A stretch of 64,000 nt of DNA from assembly GCA_035284745.1 (NCBI GenBank), contig JAYKIL010000019.1, forward strand, positions 1 to 64,000. Direction: 5' to 3'. The stretch's first letter is position 1. Each line of letters starts with the position of its first letter. The position numbers were made by a program, and so were the translations under genes. The DNA is from JAYKJB01 sp035284745 [NCBI: Candidatus Sericytochromatia bacterium]. Lineage in GTDB: Bacteria > Cyanobacteriota > Sericytochromatia > S15B-MN24. This document shows positions 55,923-64,000 of this stretch, in pieces. Under the pieces are notes generated by a model. The model saw only the letters and a list, made by a program, of their open reading frames with translations, was not told the origin of the DNA and did no database searches.

Positions 55923-57283
55923 TCGGGGCAGTTGCCAAAACCGGTCAGGGCGAGCCACCCGAGGAGGCGCGCCATTCTTGGGCTGTCATCGTTCGCTTGA
56001 GTTGGCCTCTGGTGTTGACGATGCTCGCGAATGCGGGTGTCGGCCTCTTGGATACCTGGATCGCAGGCTTTTTCGGGGCGGAAGCGCAAGCCGTGGTGGG
56101 CTTAAGTATGCAGTTGGTTTTGTTGATCAACGCCACGACCACCGCGATTTCCGTGGGCGCCCAGGCTTTGGTTGCCCGGTTCGTCGGCGCCCGGGATGCC
56201 GAACAGGCCGCCTTGGCCTCACGCCAGGCGTTGCTGTTGGGTGCTGGACTGTCTCTGGCCGTGATTCCCGTGGTGTGGCTTGCCGCGCCCGCCTTATTTG
56301 CGGCCATGGGGGCTGGGGCGGAGTTGCAGGCTTCAGGGGCCGCGTATTTGCGCGCCTTGCTGTGGGGCATTCTTCCCATGGATTTGTTGATCGTGATGAG
56401 TGCGATTCTGCGGGCCCGGGCGCTGACGCGGGTGTCTTTGGTCGGCAGTCTGGCAGAAACAGGTGTTTGGGCCACTTTCTCGCTGTTGCTGGGTTGGTTG
56501 AACGGCTGGGGGCTTGCGGGGCTCGTCGCAGGTTTCGTCGCGGGAAAACTGGCTGGTTTCGGAGTTTTGGCCTATTTTTTCTGGAAAATGGAGCTGTTGC
56601 AGATGGCCCAGAGCCGTTGGCAGATTCAGATCGCCTGGTTCCGGCGCATTATGCGTACAGGTCTGCCGGCTGGGTTTCAGGTGGTGATTCGCAACGCCGG
56701 AATGATGGCATTTTTTGCCATCTTGGCGATGTTGCCTCAGCCAACCCAACTGGTCGCTGCGGTTTCAATCGGATTTCGTATCGAATCGGTCGCGTTTTTG
56801 CCGGTTTTTGCGTTGAACATTGCGGCCGCCACCCTGGTGGGGCAAAGTCTGGGGGCGGGGCGGCCGGAGGAAGCACAGCGAGCCGTCTGGAGAATCGTGT
56901 GGCTGGGAACAGCCATTCTGAGCGCATTTGGATTGATTTTCCTGGTCGGGGCCGATTGGTTGGCAGCCCGCTTCACGCACGATCCGCTGGTGCGTGGGCA
57001 CGCGGTCGACTACTTGCGAATTATGGCGATCTCAGAGCCCTTTTTAGCCGTGGCGATGGTGTTGAATGGTGCGCTGCAAGGGGCCGGGGATGCGAAGGCT
57101 CCGATGTGGGGCGTCATCATATTTCAGATCGGGGTGCGTGTTCCGCTCGCCTTTCTATTGGCGGTGGTTTGTGGAATCGGTTCTCTGGGCGCTTGGTGGG
57201 CCATGACCATTTCCATGGTCGCCCAAGCGGCAGGGATGGTCTGGTATTTTCGGCGCGGTCACTGGCGCGAACGCACGGTTTAA
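55919..57283 (+). CDS. MATE family efflux transporter
   Basis: Protein of 454 aa with about 12 membrane helices in two similar halves, as in MATE/NorM proteins. Typical segments: RLSWPLVLTMLANAGVGLLDTWIAGFFG, VSVGAQALVARFVGARD, and in the second half GLPAGFQVVIRNAG, ALNIAAATLVGQSLGAGRPEEA and NGALQGAGDAKAPM. It probably exports cationic drugs or metabolites using Na+ or H+. It overlaps the phosphodiesterase gene by ATGA. A longer frame on the same strand (55822-57297) is a shadow without family features. The next gene converges with only 10 nt between stop codons. Confidence 0.92.
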   Translation: MIGAVAKTGQGEPPEEARHSWAVIVRLSWPLVLTMLANAGVGLLDTWIAGFFGAEAQAVVGLSMQLVLLINATTTAISVGAQALVARFVGARDAEQAALASRQALLLGAGLSLAVIPVVWLAAPALFAAMGAGAELQASGAAYLRALLWGILPMDLLIVMSAILRARALTRVSLVGSLAETGVWATFSLLLGWLNGWGLAGLVAGFVAGKLAGFGVLAYFFWKMELLQMAQSRWQIQIAWFRRIMRTGLPAGFQVVIRNAGMMAFFAILAMLPQPTQLVAAVSIGFRIESVAFLPVFALNIAAATLVGQSLGAGRPEEAQRAVWRIVWLGTAILSAFGLIFLVGADWLAARFTHDPLVRGHAVDYLRIMAISEPFLAVAMVLNGALQGAGDAKAPMWGVIIFQIGVRVPLAFLLAVVCGIGSLGAWWAMTISMVAQAAGMVWYFRRGHWRERTV

Positions 57284-57293
57284 AACGCGGTGG

Positions 57294-59636
57294 CTAACGC
57301 GCCTGTGCGAGCACAGCCTCAAGCGCGTTGACCTCCTTCGTGCGGGAGGTTTTGTGGGGGTCGAAGCGCGCGAGGGTGGCATACTGCCGGATGGCGTTCA
57401 AGGCTTCTTCCCGTTGTTCTAATTTCGCGTGGACAAACGCCAATTCGTACCATATCTGCGCCGCCAAAGTTTTTGGGGCATCGGACGCCTCTCCGACGCC
57501 TTTTGCCAACTCGTCCAAAGCTTCTTGATGACGGCCCAGTTCACGCAATTGTCGTCCCAGGCGCCATCTCAGTTTGGCGTGTCTGGGATCGGACAGTTCA
57601 ACAATGCCATCAAGGCCCTCACGGCAGGCAATGATAACGCCTTCTGGCTGTTTCAGGACTCTGCGAGCGTCTGCGAGCAGCATCGCGAGATCGGGGTGAG
57701 CAGGGTCGAGCAAGGCGGCTCTGCTGACAATTGTCTCTGCTGCCTTTGCATCTTTGCCAGACAGATGCATCTGTGCCAATTCGATGGTCACTGCGATGAG
57801 GCGCTTACCTGCCTGACCTTCAGGGGATTGCTCGAGCCCGTGTCGCGCCGCGTCGTGGGCCGCGATCAGGTGTTTCATGCGTGCCGCCCGGTTTTTGCTG
57901 TGAATGCGCGAGAGTTGGTGTTCCACCTCAGAAAGGCGCAGCCACAGGGTGACATCGGCTTGGTGCTCCAACGCCAGCAGCAAGGACTCGCGAGCTTTTT
58001 CCGTTTTTCCTGCGGCCAACGCCGCTTCAGCCCTGAGGGCTGCCAGACGCCCTTGCCCCAGTTTATAATTGCCCGCGAGGCGAAGGATGGATTGGGCCTC
58101 TTTGGGTTTGCCAATTTCCCCCAAGCCGCGGACCAAGCGGGTGAGGATATGTCCCACATCGGGGTCCTTGACGGCTCGCGCGCACTGTAGCGTCGTGCGC
58201 AGCGACGGCTCGGCTCCCAACGTTTGAAAATAGCGCGCGAGCAGGCGGTCATCGGTGGGCCTGAAACGGAGCGCTTGTGCCATGTGCTCGCGGGCCGCCT
58301 CGGCCCGGCCGGCTGAGAGCAACGTCATGCCCATCCCCGCTTGCATGCGTGCCATTTCCTCACGTGCTTTGTGCTGAGGATTCAACTTTACCGCCATTTC
58401 AAGCGCTTGCAGGGCCTCGTTGGGTTGGTTGGCGAGCATCAGAAGTCGCGCCCGTTCGGCCTGGAGGTCCGCGAGACGGTGCGCCTCTTTTGGAACGCTT
58501 TTGTACAACGCCAGGGCGTGCCCCAGTTCCCGGCGTGCCGCGTCCAAATCGCTCCGATCCAGAAATCGTTTGGCCCGCGCTTGGTGCGCTTTCAGGAGGA
58601 AGTTTGCTGCTTGGCCTCGCTCCCCATCGGACGCGTGAAGACCGGGTTGACGGGTTTGCTCGGCAAGCTCCTTCACCCGATCGAAAGAGTCGCGGTGCCA
58701 ATTGGGGTTGCTCTGGTAGTGTCGCAAGTAAGCCTCCATCAGGCTCAGTTGCCGGACGGTCGGAGTTGCCCCGGGCGCGTCTTGTGACAGTTTTACCCGA
58801 ACGTCACTCAGGCTCAGGCCCTGATGAAGGTATGTTTCCGCCAGTTGGGGTAACGCTTGGTAGGTTCTTGTCCGCTGCAAGTGGGCCTTTAGGCTGGTGA
58901 TGCCCTCTTGGCAGGCACGTTCTGTCTCACCGCGCCTAAGTTCCAGGGAGAACCGGGTGGCGATCGCCTCGAGTGAGTCAGGCGCGATTTCCACCGCTTT
59001 TTGAGCGTGTTCAATTCCCTGGTCAAGTTGGCCCAAATCGGCCAAAACCACCGCCAACGCAAGGTGAGCAGATGCGCTCTCTGGGGCCAATTCGAGAGCC
59101 TGCGCCAAATTGCTGCGGGCCGCGTGAAGGCGAGCATTCGCTTGGTTGTGTCGACCCACTTGGACCCAATGGCGCGCCCGCGATTCTCGTTTCGGCAGCA
59201 ATCCATCCAGGTCCGGTGACTTCGTCTCCCCCAACAGTAGACTCGCGAGACGAACCCGGGACCAACCCTTCAGATTTTCTGGGTGTTGACGCATCGCATC
59301 TGCGTAGCATTTGAGCGCCGTGCGATATTCTCCCCGGCCCAGATGTTGATCGCCTTGGCGCAAGGAAAGTTCTGCTTCCTGTGCGCCTTCATTGGCCCGC
59401 GCTGTGTCCCCCAGCATCCACGTCAATAATTGGCTGCCGTGGGCTGCGATGTGGGCGCGCTGCATCCATCCCGCAGAACCCGCAGCGCTCACCACGGCTG
59501 CCGCCAAAATGAGGCGCCAGACGCGATGAGGCCTCGGGCGGCGGGGTTTTTCTGTGTAGATGGCGTATTTGAACGATTGCAACGATGAAGGGCTCCGAGG
59601 GGTTTGATCTGTTTTCGCCGCCGAGGGTGCAGGCAA
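57294..59636 (-). CDS. Membrane-anchored TPR-repeat protein
   Basis: Protein of 780 aa. A short basic cytosolic segment and one membrane helix (about residues 42-58, WRLILAAAVVSAAGSAG) precede a long series of helical TPR-like units, for example GDQHLGRGEYRTALKCYADAM, LALAVVLADLGQLDQGIEHA, ARRELGHALALYKSVPKEA, ALQALEMAVKLNPQH and EALDELAKGVGEA. TPR arrays serve as protein-binding scaffolds. The predicted start is TTG at 59636 with only a weak AAAAGA site, so the start is uncertain; an ATG 13 nt upstream is out of frame. No partner is indicated by its neighbours. It could be an assembly or secretion scaffold in the periplasm. Confidence 0.8.
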   Translation of the reverse strand: MPAPSAAKTDQTPRSPSSLQSFKYAIYTEKPRRPRPHRVWRLILAAAVVSAAGSAGWMQRAHIAAHGSQLLTWMLGDTARANEGAQEAELSLRQGDQHLGRGEYRTALKCYADAMRQHPENLKGWSRVRLASLLLGETKSPDLDGLLPKRESRARHWVQVGRHNQANARLHAARSNLAQALELAPESASAHLALAVVLADLGQLDQGIEHAQKAVEIAPDSLEAIATRFSLELRRGETERACQEGITSLKAHLQRTRTYQALPQLAETYLHQGLSLSDVRVKLSQDAPGATPTVRQLSLMEAYLRHYQSNPNWHRDSFDRVKELAEQTRQPGLHASDGERGQAANFLLKAHQARAKRFLDRSDLDAARRELGHALALYKSVPKEAHRLADLQAERARLLMLANQPNEALQALEMAVKLNPQHKAREEMARMQAGMGMTLLSAGRAEAAREHMAQALRFRPTDDRLLARYFQTLGAEPSLRTTLQCARAVKDPDVGHILTRLVRGLGEIGKPKEAQSILRLAGNYKLGQGRLAALRAEAALAAGKTEKARESLLLALEHQADVTLWLRLSEVEHQLSRIHSKNRAARMKHLIAAHDAARHGLEQSPEGQAGKRLIAVTIELAQMHLSGKDAKAAETIVSRAALLDPAHPDLAMLLADARRVLKQPEGVIIACREGLDGIVELSDPRHAKLRWRLGRQLRELGRHQEALDELAKGVGEASDAPKTLAAQIWYELAFVHAKLEQREEALNAIRQYATLARFDPHKTSRTKEVNALEAVLAQAR

Positions 59637-59753
59637 GCGGTCTTTTCATGTTAAGGCATAGGTGACTCCAAGATCAATTTTTGGGCTCAATAAAAATGAC
59701 GCAAGCCCAGTATTTGCATTATGTTCCAGCCTTGTCTTTCTCGAAGCACGAGT

Positions 59754-59781
59754 TTGAGTGATTAATTTGAATTAAAATAAT
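59754..59781 (+). promoter_or_regulatory. Possible promoter of the clostripain-like gene
   Basis: TTGAGT (59754-59759) and AATAAT (59776-59781) are spaced by 16 nt in a clearly AT-rich stretch of the 279-nt intergenic region between the TPR gene and the protease gene. Matches are 4/6 and 5/6. The region holds no other gene; the divergent TPR gene promoter must be here as well. Confidence 0.25.
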
Positions 59782-59915
59782 GGTTAAAGCATTGGGGCGA
59801 GCGTTTCGGGGGGCGTGATGCACCCGTGATTCGATCGAAAGGTCGCAAGTTTTCCTGCTTTAGAACATATAAGTCTTTAACGCGTGTTAATTCTGCTTTC
59901 ATTTTGGAGGTTGTG

Positions 59916-61223
59916 GTGGGTCAACACATTTGCCAGGTTGGACTTTCCTTGGCAGCGGCTCTTGCCCTGTCCGCCTGCGGTGTGGCTACCTTTTCCCCTG
60001 CGGGAACGCCCCGTGCTCTCGGGGGTATTATTGCGCGGGCCGATGTCCCGGAGATCGCGGATCAGATCAAGCAGAACTTTGTGTCACAGGACGAAAGTGG
60101 CATTCGCGTAAAACAACTGCCCAAGCCAAGCAAGCAGAAGGATGTCACTTTTTTCACCTTCAAGGCCTTAGATAACAACTTGGGCATCACGCTGCCGATG
60201 CATCTCAATGTGTTGGAAAAGGCGGGCTCGAACACCGCTGTGAACAGTGTGGTGCTGACGGATGACGTGGGACCGAACAATTCGCGCTGGTACTATGTCA
60301 CCAAGGACCAAAATCAAGAGGCAGTGACCAGTCCGTGGATCCCTGTGGGAAAACGGGGCGAAGTCAATTCCGGAAACGGGGGTGCCTTGGCCTCGGCGAT
60401 GCGCTTTGCATACAGCCAGTATCCATCAAAGTTCCGCTGGCTTGATGTGAACAATCATGGGGGGGGATACTACGGTATTGCCCAAGACGATCGCTCTGAC
60501 TCAATTATCCGCCTTCCTCAACTGGCGCAGGCCTTGAACCGGGGCCGGGGCAAACAAAAAATCGATCTGCTGACATTTGACGCCTGCCTGATGGCCACGG
60601 CGGAGGTGGCCTATGAACTTCGTGATACGGCGAAGGTCATGGTAGCGAGCGAGGATTCCTCTTACGCCTTGGGCATGAATTATGACAAAACCCTCGAACT
60701 GATTGGCAGCAAACAAAAAATCGATGCGGCGGCGATGGGGCGTGATGTGGTGCTGCGTTCGCAACGCAAGGGCAAATTGGTCGCCCTGTACACCATTTCA
60801 GCGTTGGATTTGACGAAGGCGGAACGGACGGCGAAGGCTGTGGATGGTTTGGGCAAGGCCTTGATGAGGGCGTTGCCCACGCACGGCACGTCCATCAAGC
60901 GCGCCTTGGCGGCGGTGAAGCCTTTTTACGTTGCTGGACCCGACAAGAGCGACTTTAATCACCGCGATCTCCACGAAGTAATTGTGCAGTTGCGGGAACG
61001 GGTCGCAGAACCCGGAATCAAGGCGGCTTGCCAGGGGGTTCAAGACACGTTGTTCAATCGGAATGGCGTGATACTGTTGTCTCGGGCTGCCAAAGAGCAA
61101 GGGGGCATTGCGCGCGGATTGTCGATTTACTTGCCGATGGACGGTCAGGTCGATCCCATCTATAAACAAACCGCCTTCGCACGGACGACAAGCTGGGACG
61201 AATTTCTTGCGGCATTGAAGTAA
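59916..61223 (+). CDS. Clostripain-like (peptidase C11) lipoprotein
   Basis: Protein of 435 aa from the GTG at 59916 (GGAGG 5 nt upstream). This gives a lipoprotein signal ending in LALSAC (Cys21), though its N-region lacks Lys/Arg; the frame is open to a GTG-like start at 59826 that would add a basic segment. The catalytic dyad of clan CD is clear: His in VNNHGGGYYG and Cys in LLTFDACLMATAEVAYEL, followed by VASEDSSYALGMNYD. C11 peptidases cut after Arg or Lys and are often calcium dependent. It should act in the periplasm or at the surface. A G8 run (60459-60466) encodes the Gly residues after the catalytic His. It could process surface proteins, but no substrate is indicated. Confidence 0.88.
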   Translation: MGQHICQVGLSLAAALALSACGVATFSPAGTPRALGGIIARADVPEIADQIKQNFVSQDESGIRVKQLPKPSKQKDVTFFTFKALDNNLGITLPMHLNVLEKAGSNTAVNSVVLTDDVGPNNSRWYYVTKDQNQEAVTSPWIPVGKRGEVNSGNGGALASAMRFAYSQYPSKFRWLDVNNHGGGYYGIAQDDRSDSIIRLPQLAQALNRGRGKQKIDLLTFDACLMATAEVAYELRDTAKVMVASEDSSYALGMNYDKTLELIGSKQKIDAAAMGRDVVLRSQRKGKLVALYTISALDLTKAERTAKAVDGLGKALMRALPTHGTSIKRALAAVKPFYVAGPDKSDFNHRDLHEVIVQLRERVAEPGIKAACQGVQDTLFNRNGVILLSRAAKEQGGIARGLSIYLPMDGQVDPIYKQTAFARTTSWDEFLAALK

Positions 61224-61263
61224 CGCACTGCCTCACACCCGACGGGTTTGCCCACAAGAGACG

Positions 61264-62037
61264 TCAGGCTTGAGGCTTGGATTTCTTCACTTTGGCTCGC
61301 TGAAGTACGTGTTTGAGGGTGGCATCGGCCAACTCCACGTCGGTGCGCTTTAGAAAACGCAAGACTTTGGACTTCCCTGCTTCAGCGTCGAGGTGCAATC
61401 CGTCCTGAAAAAACGAAATACCGCGGACGTCAAACAGCTCAATTTGAAAGGCTTTACCGCCCCCTTTGAACATAAAGCGCTCATTGGTTGCGATCAGAAC
61501 CCCCTTGTTGGCCACGGGCCAGTCGGGTAATTTCGTTTCGCTTCCGTTTGCTTCCGGCGCGCGCAACACCGCGCCATCTTGACCTTTGTCATCCAATACC
61601 GCGACGTGGGCTGACCAGTGGGCCTGTTCTCCTCGCGGGAGTTCCAACCCCGGGACGTCTACCCGGGGCAGATTGCCCACCTCTAAATTGTAAAAAGCGC
61701 GCATTCTCTCGAGCTTCAGTGTATACGGTCTGAGCTCAGCATCCGTCAGCTTGAGGTAGGAGCGAATGTGTTCAAGTTCTCTCTCTTTGCGGGGGCTGTA
61801 GGGCTCTTTTTCCACTGATGCCCGAAACGCGATGCTGTAAGCCCGTCGCCTAAACTTTTGAACTGTTTCTTCTGACAAGCCGAATTCCCTTTTCAAGGCC
61901 TCGATGTCGTCTATTTCCGCCTCAGTCAAAATTCCGTCGGCCATGGCCTCCTCAAGAACCCGCCGGAACTTTCTTAAATTCGGTTTTTTGTTCGCTTTCC
62001 CGGTGAAAAGTTCCAACAGTTTTTGCAGTAAACCCAT
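61264..62037 (-). CDS. TerB-like N-terminal plus GRAM/PH-like domain protein
   Basis: Protein of 257 aa from the ATG at 62037 (MGLLQKLLELFTGKANKK), with GGAGGAGAAGGGG upstream; the frame runs on to 62082 without homology. Residues of about 20-105 are helical with EEAMADGILTEAEIDDIEAL, an acidic EF-hand-like turn seen in TerB-type domains. Residues of about 150-245 are beta-rich (VLIATNERFMFKGGGKAFQIELFDVRGISFF), a pattern of bacterial PH/GRAM-like domains. A basic tail ends the protein. No signal peptide; probably cytosolic or membrane-associated. TerB domains occur in stress-response proteins, but function here is unknown. It converges on the clostripain-like gene. Confidence 0.65.
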   Translation of the reverse strand: MGLLQKLLELFTGKANKKPNLRKFRRVLEEAMADGILTEAEIDDIEALKREFGLSEETVQKFRRRAYSIAFRASVEKEPYSPRKERELEHIRSYLKLTDAELRPYTLKLERMRAFYNLEVGNLPRVDVPGLELPRGEQAHWSAHVAVLDDKGQDGAVLRAPEANGSETKLPDWPVANKGVLIATNERFMFKGGGKAFQIELFDVRGISFFQDGLHLDAEAGKSKVLRFLKRTDVELADATLKHVLQRAKVKKSKPQA

Positions 62038-62279
62038 GGTCCGACCCCTTCTCCTCCCTTGGCATTCAGTACATACCCGCAAGGCCGGTTCAGGTCACGC
62101 CGGAGGGCTGCTTGAATCGCTAGATTGAGCCAGCGATTCAACTTGAAAATTTCGGGTACAGAAATGAAGGTTTTCGGTCGCTTCATCCCACGCCCAGCAC
62201 GCTTGGTTCACACGGGGCTCGCGGATGTGCGATGATGACGTCGTTTTGTTGGCGATGCAACCCGAATTTGGAGGTTCTT

Positions 62280-63119
62280 GTGCGGCACCCCTCGTTTTTG
62301 ACTGCGGCTTTGTTGACGGGACTGTTGTTCTCATCCGCGTGCAGCAATGAGCAGTTTAATGCTGTGAACCAGAGCCTTGTGGGCGTCAACAAATTGGGCC
62401 AGTTGATGGGGGGCGGCGATGCGCGCATCCCGACAGCCGCGGTTTCCGCGGCACTGGGCGCTTTGGAGATGATCAAGGCGTTTTCGGCTGACCCTGGCGA
62501 ATCTTCCGGCCTGATCTCCGCGGGGGGGCAAAGCTATCATTTGCTGCAACTCGGGAGACGCGAACCGTTGCGCCCTTCAACCACCGAGGTCACGGCTCGG
62601 ATTATGGAACGCGGCGTTGATGCGTCTGTGACATATCGAAGTGAAGTGTCCGGTACGACGGCAAGAACGGAAATTAAGCGTTTCTTTGGCCGCAGTCAGG
62701 GATATTACATCGACCTGTCCGGCTCGTTTGAGTATCAAGCGGCGGGTGCCCTGCCCTCGGTCGCCTGCGAAATGAAAGGCGAGCTTGACAGTGGAGGGAA
62801 GTACACGGTGGAGGTGAAGGAGTTGAAGTTTAGAACCACCGATCCTTTGCCCCGGGATGGTGAACTGGGCAGTTTAGTGATGGCGTCTCAGGTGAGGACG
62901 CGCGAAACCGAAACGGTGGTGATGAGTATGCCTGGCGGAAGCGTGGCGGCGCCACGGATTCGGAGTGTTTTACACAATCTCGAGTATACGGCACAACTTT
63001 CTGTGAAGGAAGGGAAAATTGTCGCTGAAGCCACCTATACCAAAAACGGAGAACCACAAGAGGGCAAGCTGGTATTTGGAGAAAATATCAGGCCCGATTT
63101 AGGAAACAGGATTTTTTAA
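62280..63119 (+). CDS. Hypothetical lipoprotein
   Basis: Protein of 279 aa from the GTG at 62280, with GGAGG 5 nt upstream; the frame extends to 62232 but the SD decides the start. The N-terminus (basic R2, hydrophobic FLTAALLTGLLF, then SSAC with Cys21) is a lipoprotein-type signal. The mature part has a short Gly/Ala-rich helical start and then a beta-rich domain (for example VTARIMERGVDASVTYRSEV, GYYIDLSGSFEYQ, KYTVEVKELKF) that may be a barrel or sandwich. No family recognised. Its TAA overlaps the convergent aroA stop by 3 bases (63117-63119 against 63116-63118). A divergent gene lies 242 nt upstream. Confidence 0.7.
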   Translation: MRHPSFLTAALLTGLLFSSACSNEQFNAVNQSLVGVNKLGQLMGGGDARIPTAAVSAALGALEMIKAFSADPGESSGLISAGGQSYHLLQLGRREPLRPSTTEVTARIMERGVDASVTYRSEVSGTTARTEIKRFFGRSQGYYIDLSGSFEYQAAGALPSVACEMKGELDSGGKYTVEVKELKFRTTDPLPRDGELGSLVMASQVRTRETETVVMSMPGGSVAAPRIRSVLHNLEYTAQLSVKEGKIVAEATYTKNGEPQEGKLVFGENIRPDLGNRIF

Positions 63120-64000
63120 GGACGGGCCACGCGAAGCCCTAACGCGCGGGCATCCTGCCAAAAGCCTGGGTAACTGGTTTCGGTGCAGCGCGTGCCGCGG
63201 ATCGTGACGGCGCGCGGGGCCCGCAGGGCCGCGACGGCCAGGCTCATGGCGATGCGGTGGTCTCCGCCACTCTCAGCGTCGCCCCCGCGCCACAGCGTGT
63301 CGCCTTGAATCGTCAACCCGGCGGGGTGCTCCTCGGCCACCAACCCCAGGGCCCCCAGTTGTTGCCCGATGGCCCGCAGGCGATCGCTCTCTTTGACGCG
63401 CAGTTCCTGCGCATCCGTGATGCGCGTCGGGCCTTGCGCGCAGCCGGCGGCCACGGCGAGGATGGGCACTTCGTCGATCAAGCGCGGAATCAGCGCCCCG
63501 CCGATGTCCGTGCCGCGCAATGCCGCGCTGCGCACCCGCATGTCGCAGATGGGTTCGCCGCACGTCTCCCGCACATTTTCACGGCTGATGTCCGCCCCCA
63601 TGGCCTGTAGCACGTCGAGCACGCCGCTGCGCGTGGGGTTCACGCCCACGCCTTGCAGCAGCACCTCGCTGCCGGGCACAATGCTGGCGGCCACCAGCCA
63701 GAAGGCGGCGGATGAGATATCCCCTGGTACGGTGAAGTCCAACGGTTCCAGCGTGGCGGGGCCCGCAAGGCGCACGCATGTGTCGTCTATTTCCAGGGCG
63801 ATCCCGCAGGCGGCCAGCATGCGCTCGGTGTGATCGCGCGAGCGCTGGGGTTCGCGAACGCACGTGGGGCCTTCGGCGCCAAGCCCCGCCAGCAGCACGG
63901 CGCTTTTTACCTGGGCGCTGGCGATGGGCGAGGCGTAGTCGATGCCGTGCAAGGGGCCGCCGCGAATGGCCAGTGGGGCCAGGCGATCGCCCGCCCGCCC
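63116..64000 (-). CDS. aroA: 3-phosphoshikimate 1-carboxyvinyltransferase (5' partial)
   Basis: The frame runs from the TAA at 63116 to the right edge; 294 codons of the C-terminal two thirds of EPSP synthase are visible. The TTG near 63952 is internal, because family sequence (RLAPLAIRGGPL) precedes it. Motifs: SAQVKSAVLLAGL, REPQRSRDHTERML, NPTRSGVL, the catalytic-region IDEVPILAVAAG, LRVKESDRL and GGDHRIAMSLAVAAL. The enzyme joins PEP to shikimate-3-phosphate in aromatic amino acid synthesis and is the glyphosate target. By eye this gene is richer in G+C than its neighbours. The start and N-terminal domain lie outside the window. Confidence 0.95.
   Translation of the reverse strand, partial: GRAGDRLAPLAIRGGPLHGIDYASPIASAQVKSAVLLAGLGAEGPTCVREPQRSRDHTERMLAACGIALEIDDTCVRLAGPATLEPLDFTVPGDISSAAFWLVAASIVPGSEVLLQGVGVNPTRSGVLDVLQAMGADISRENVRETCGEPICDMRVRSAALRGTDIGGALIPRLIDEVPILAVAAGCAQGPTRITDAQELRVKESDRLRAIGQQLGALGLVAEEHPAGLTIQGDTLWRGGDAESGGDHRIAMSLAVAALRAPRAVTIRGTRCTETSYPGFWQDARALGLRVARP

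Noticed and set aside
55822-57297. A 491-aa plus-strand frame overlapping the phosphodiesterase end and the MATE gene
   Set aside because: It has Gly/Arg/Cys-rich composition with no family motifs, while the overlapping MATE frame has 12 hydrophobic segments and clear family motifs.
63950-63952. TTG at 63952 as the aroA start
   Set aside because: Conserved EPSP synthase sequence continues upstream of it to the window edge, so the codon is internal.
1-64000. CRISPR arrays, insertion sequences or prophage genes
   Set aside because: No regular short direct repeats with spacers, no transposase or integrase frames and no terminal inverted repeats were noticed.

Overview
The window comes from a double-membraned (Gram-negative type) bacterium of roughly 55-60% GC by eye that often uses GTG or TTG starts behind GGAGG-like ribosome binding sites. 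TolC and HlyD family secretion proteins, several lipoproteins and a type I secretion operon support an outer membrane. The phylum cannot be fixed from the sequence. The mixture (PDH with separate E1 subunits, a rimP-nusA-ylxR-infB-rbfA-truB operon, subtilisin- and clostripain-like lipoproteins, c-di-GMP proteins) would fit a little-studied lineage such as a non-photosynthetic cyanobacterial relative, but that is a guess.

Region 1 (1-28.3 kb): the 3' part of a giant adhesin gene, at least 6,839 codons and open at the left edge. It encodes about 63 Ig-like repeats plus two domains of another type. It is followed on the same strand by a TolC-like outer-membrane channel, a LapB-type ABC exporter, an HlyD-type adaptor and a 936-aa protein with a His-rich stretch and two LysM domains. 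This is a dedicated type I secretion operon for a cell-surface fibre.

Region 2 (28.3-34.5 kb): a bidirectional terminator, a minus-strand tRNA operon (Pro-Gly-Arg) with its own promoter, a PilZ protein and a divergent diguanylate cyclase, a small unknown protein, a probable outer-membrane protein and two antiparallel MFS transporters whose 3' ends overlap.

Region 3 (33.3-41.1 kb, minus strand): the most unusual locus. It encodes a two-domain GNAT-like protein, a PaaK-like adenylating enzyme, a LuxE-like acyl-protein synthetase, an 883-aa fusion of a LuxC-like acyl reductase to a second PaaK-like domain, and an EntS-like exporter. There is no luciferase, so it looks like an aldehyde-forming small-molecule pathway with export rather than bioluminescence.

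Region 4 (41.1-47.9 kb): a complete pyruvate (or 2-oxo acid) dehydrogenase operon (E1 alpha, E1 beta, E2, E3), a subtilase lipoprotein and hypoxanthine phosphoribosyltransferase.

Region 5 (47.9-57.3 kb): the translation/transcription operon rimP-nusA-ylxR-infB-rbfA-truB behind a structured leader of about 230 nt that ends in a perfect intrinsic-terminator hairpin, then a lipoprotein phosphodiesterase and a MATE transporter that overlap by ATGA.

Region 6 (57.3-64 kb): a membrane-anchored TPR protein, a clostripain-like lipoprotein, a TerB-like protein, an unknown lipoprotein and the 3' part of aroA, cut by the right edge. No insertion sequences, phage genes or CRISPR arrays were seen.
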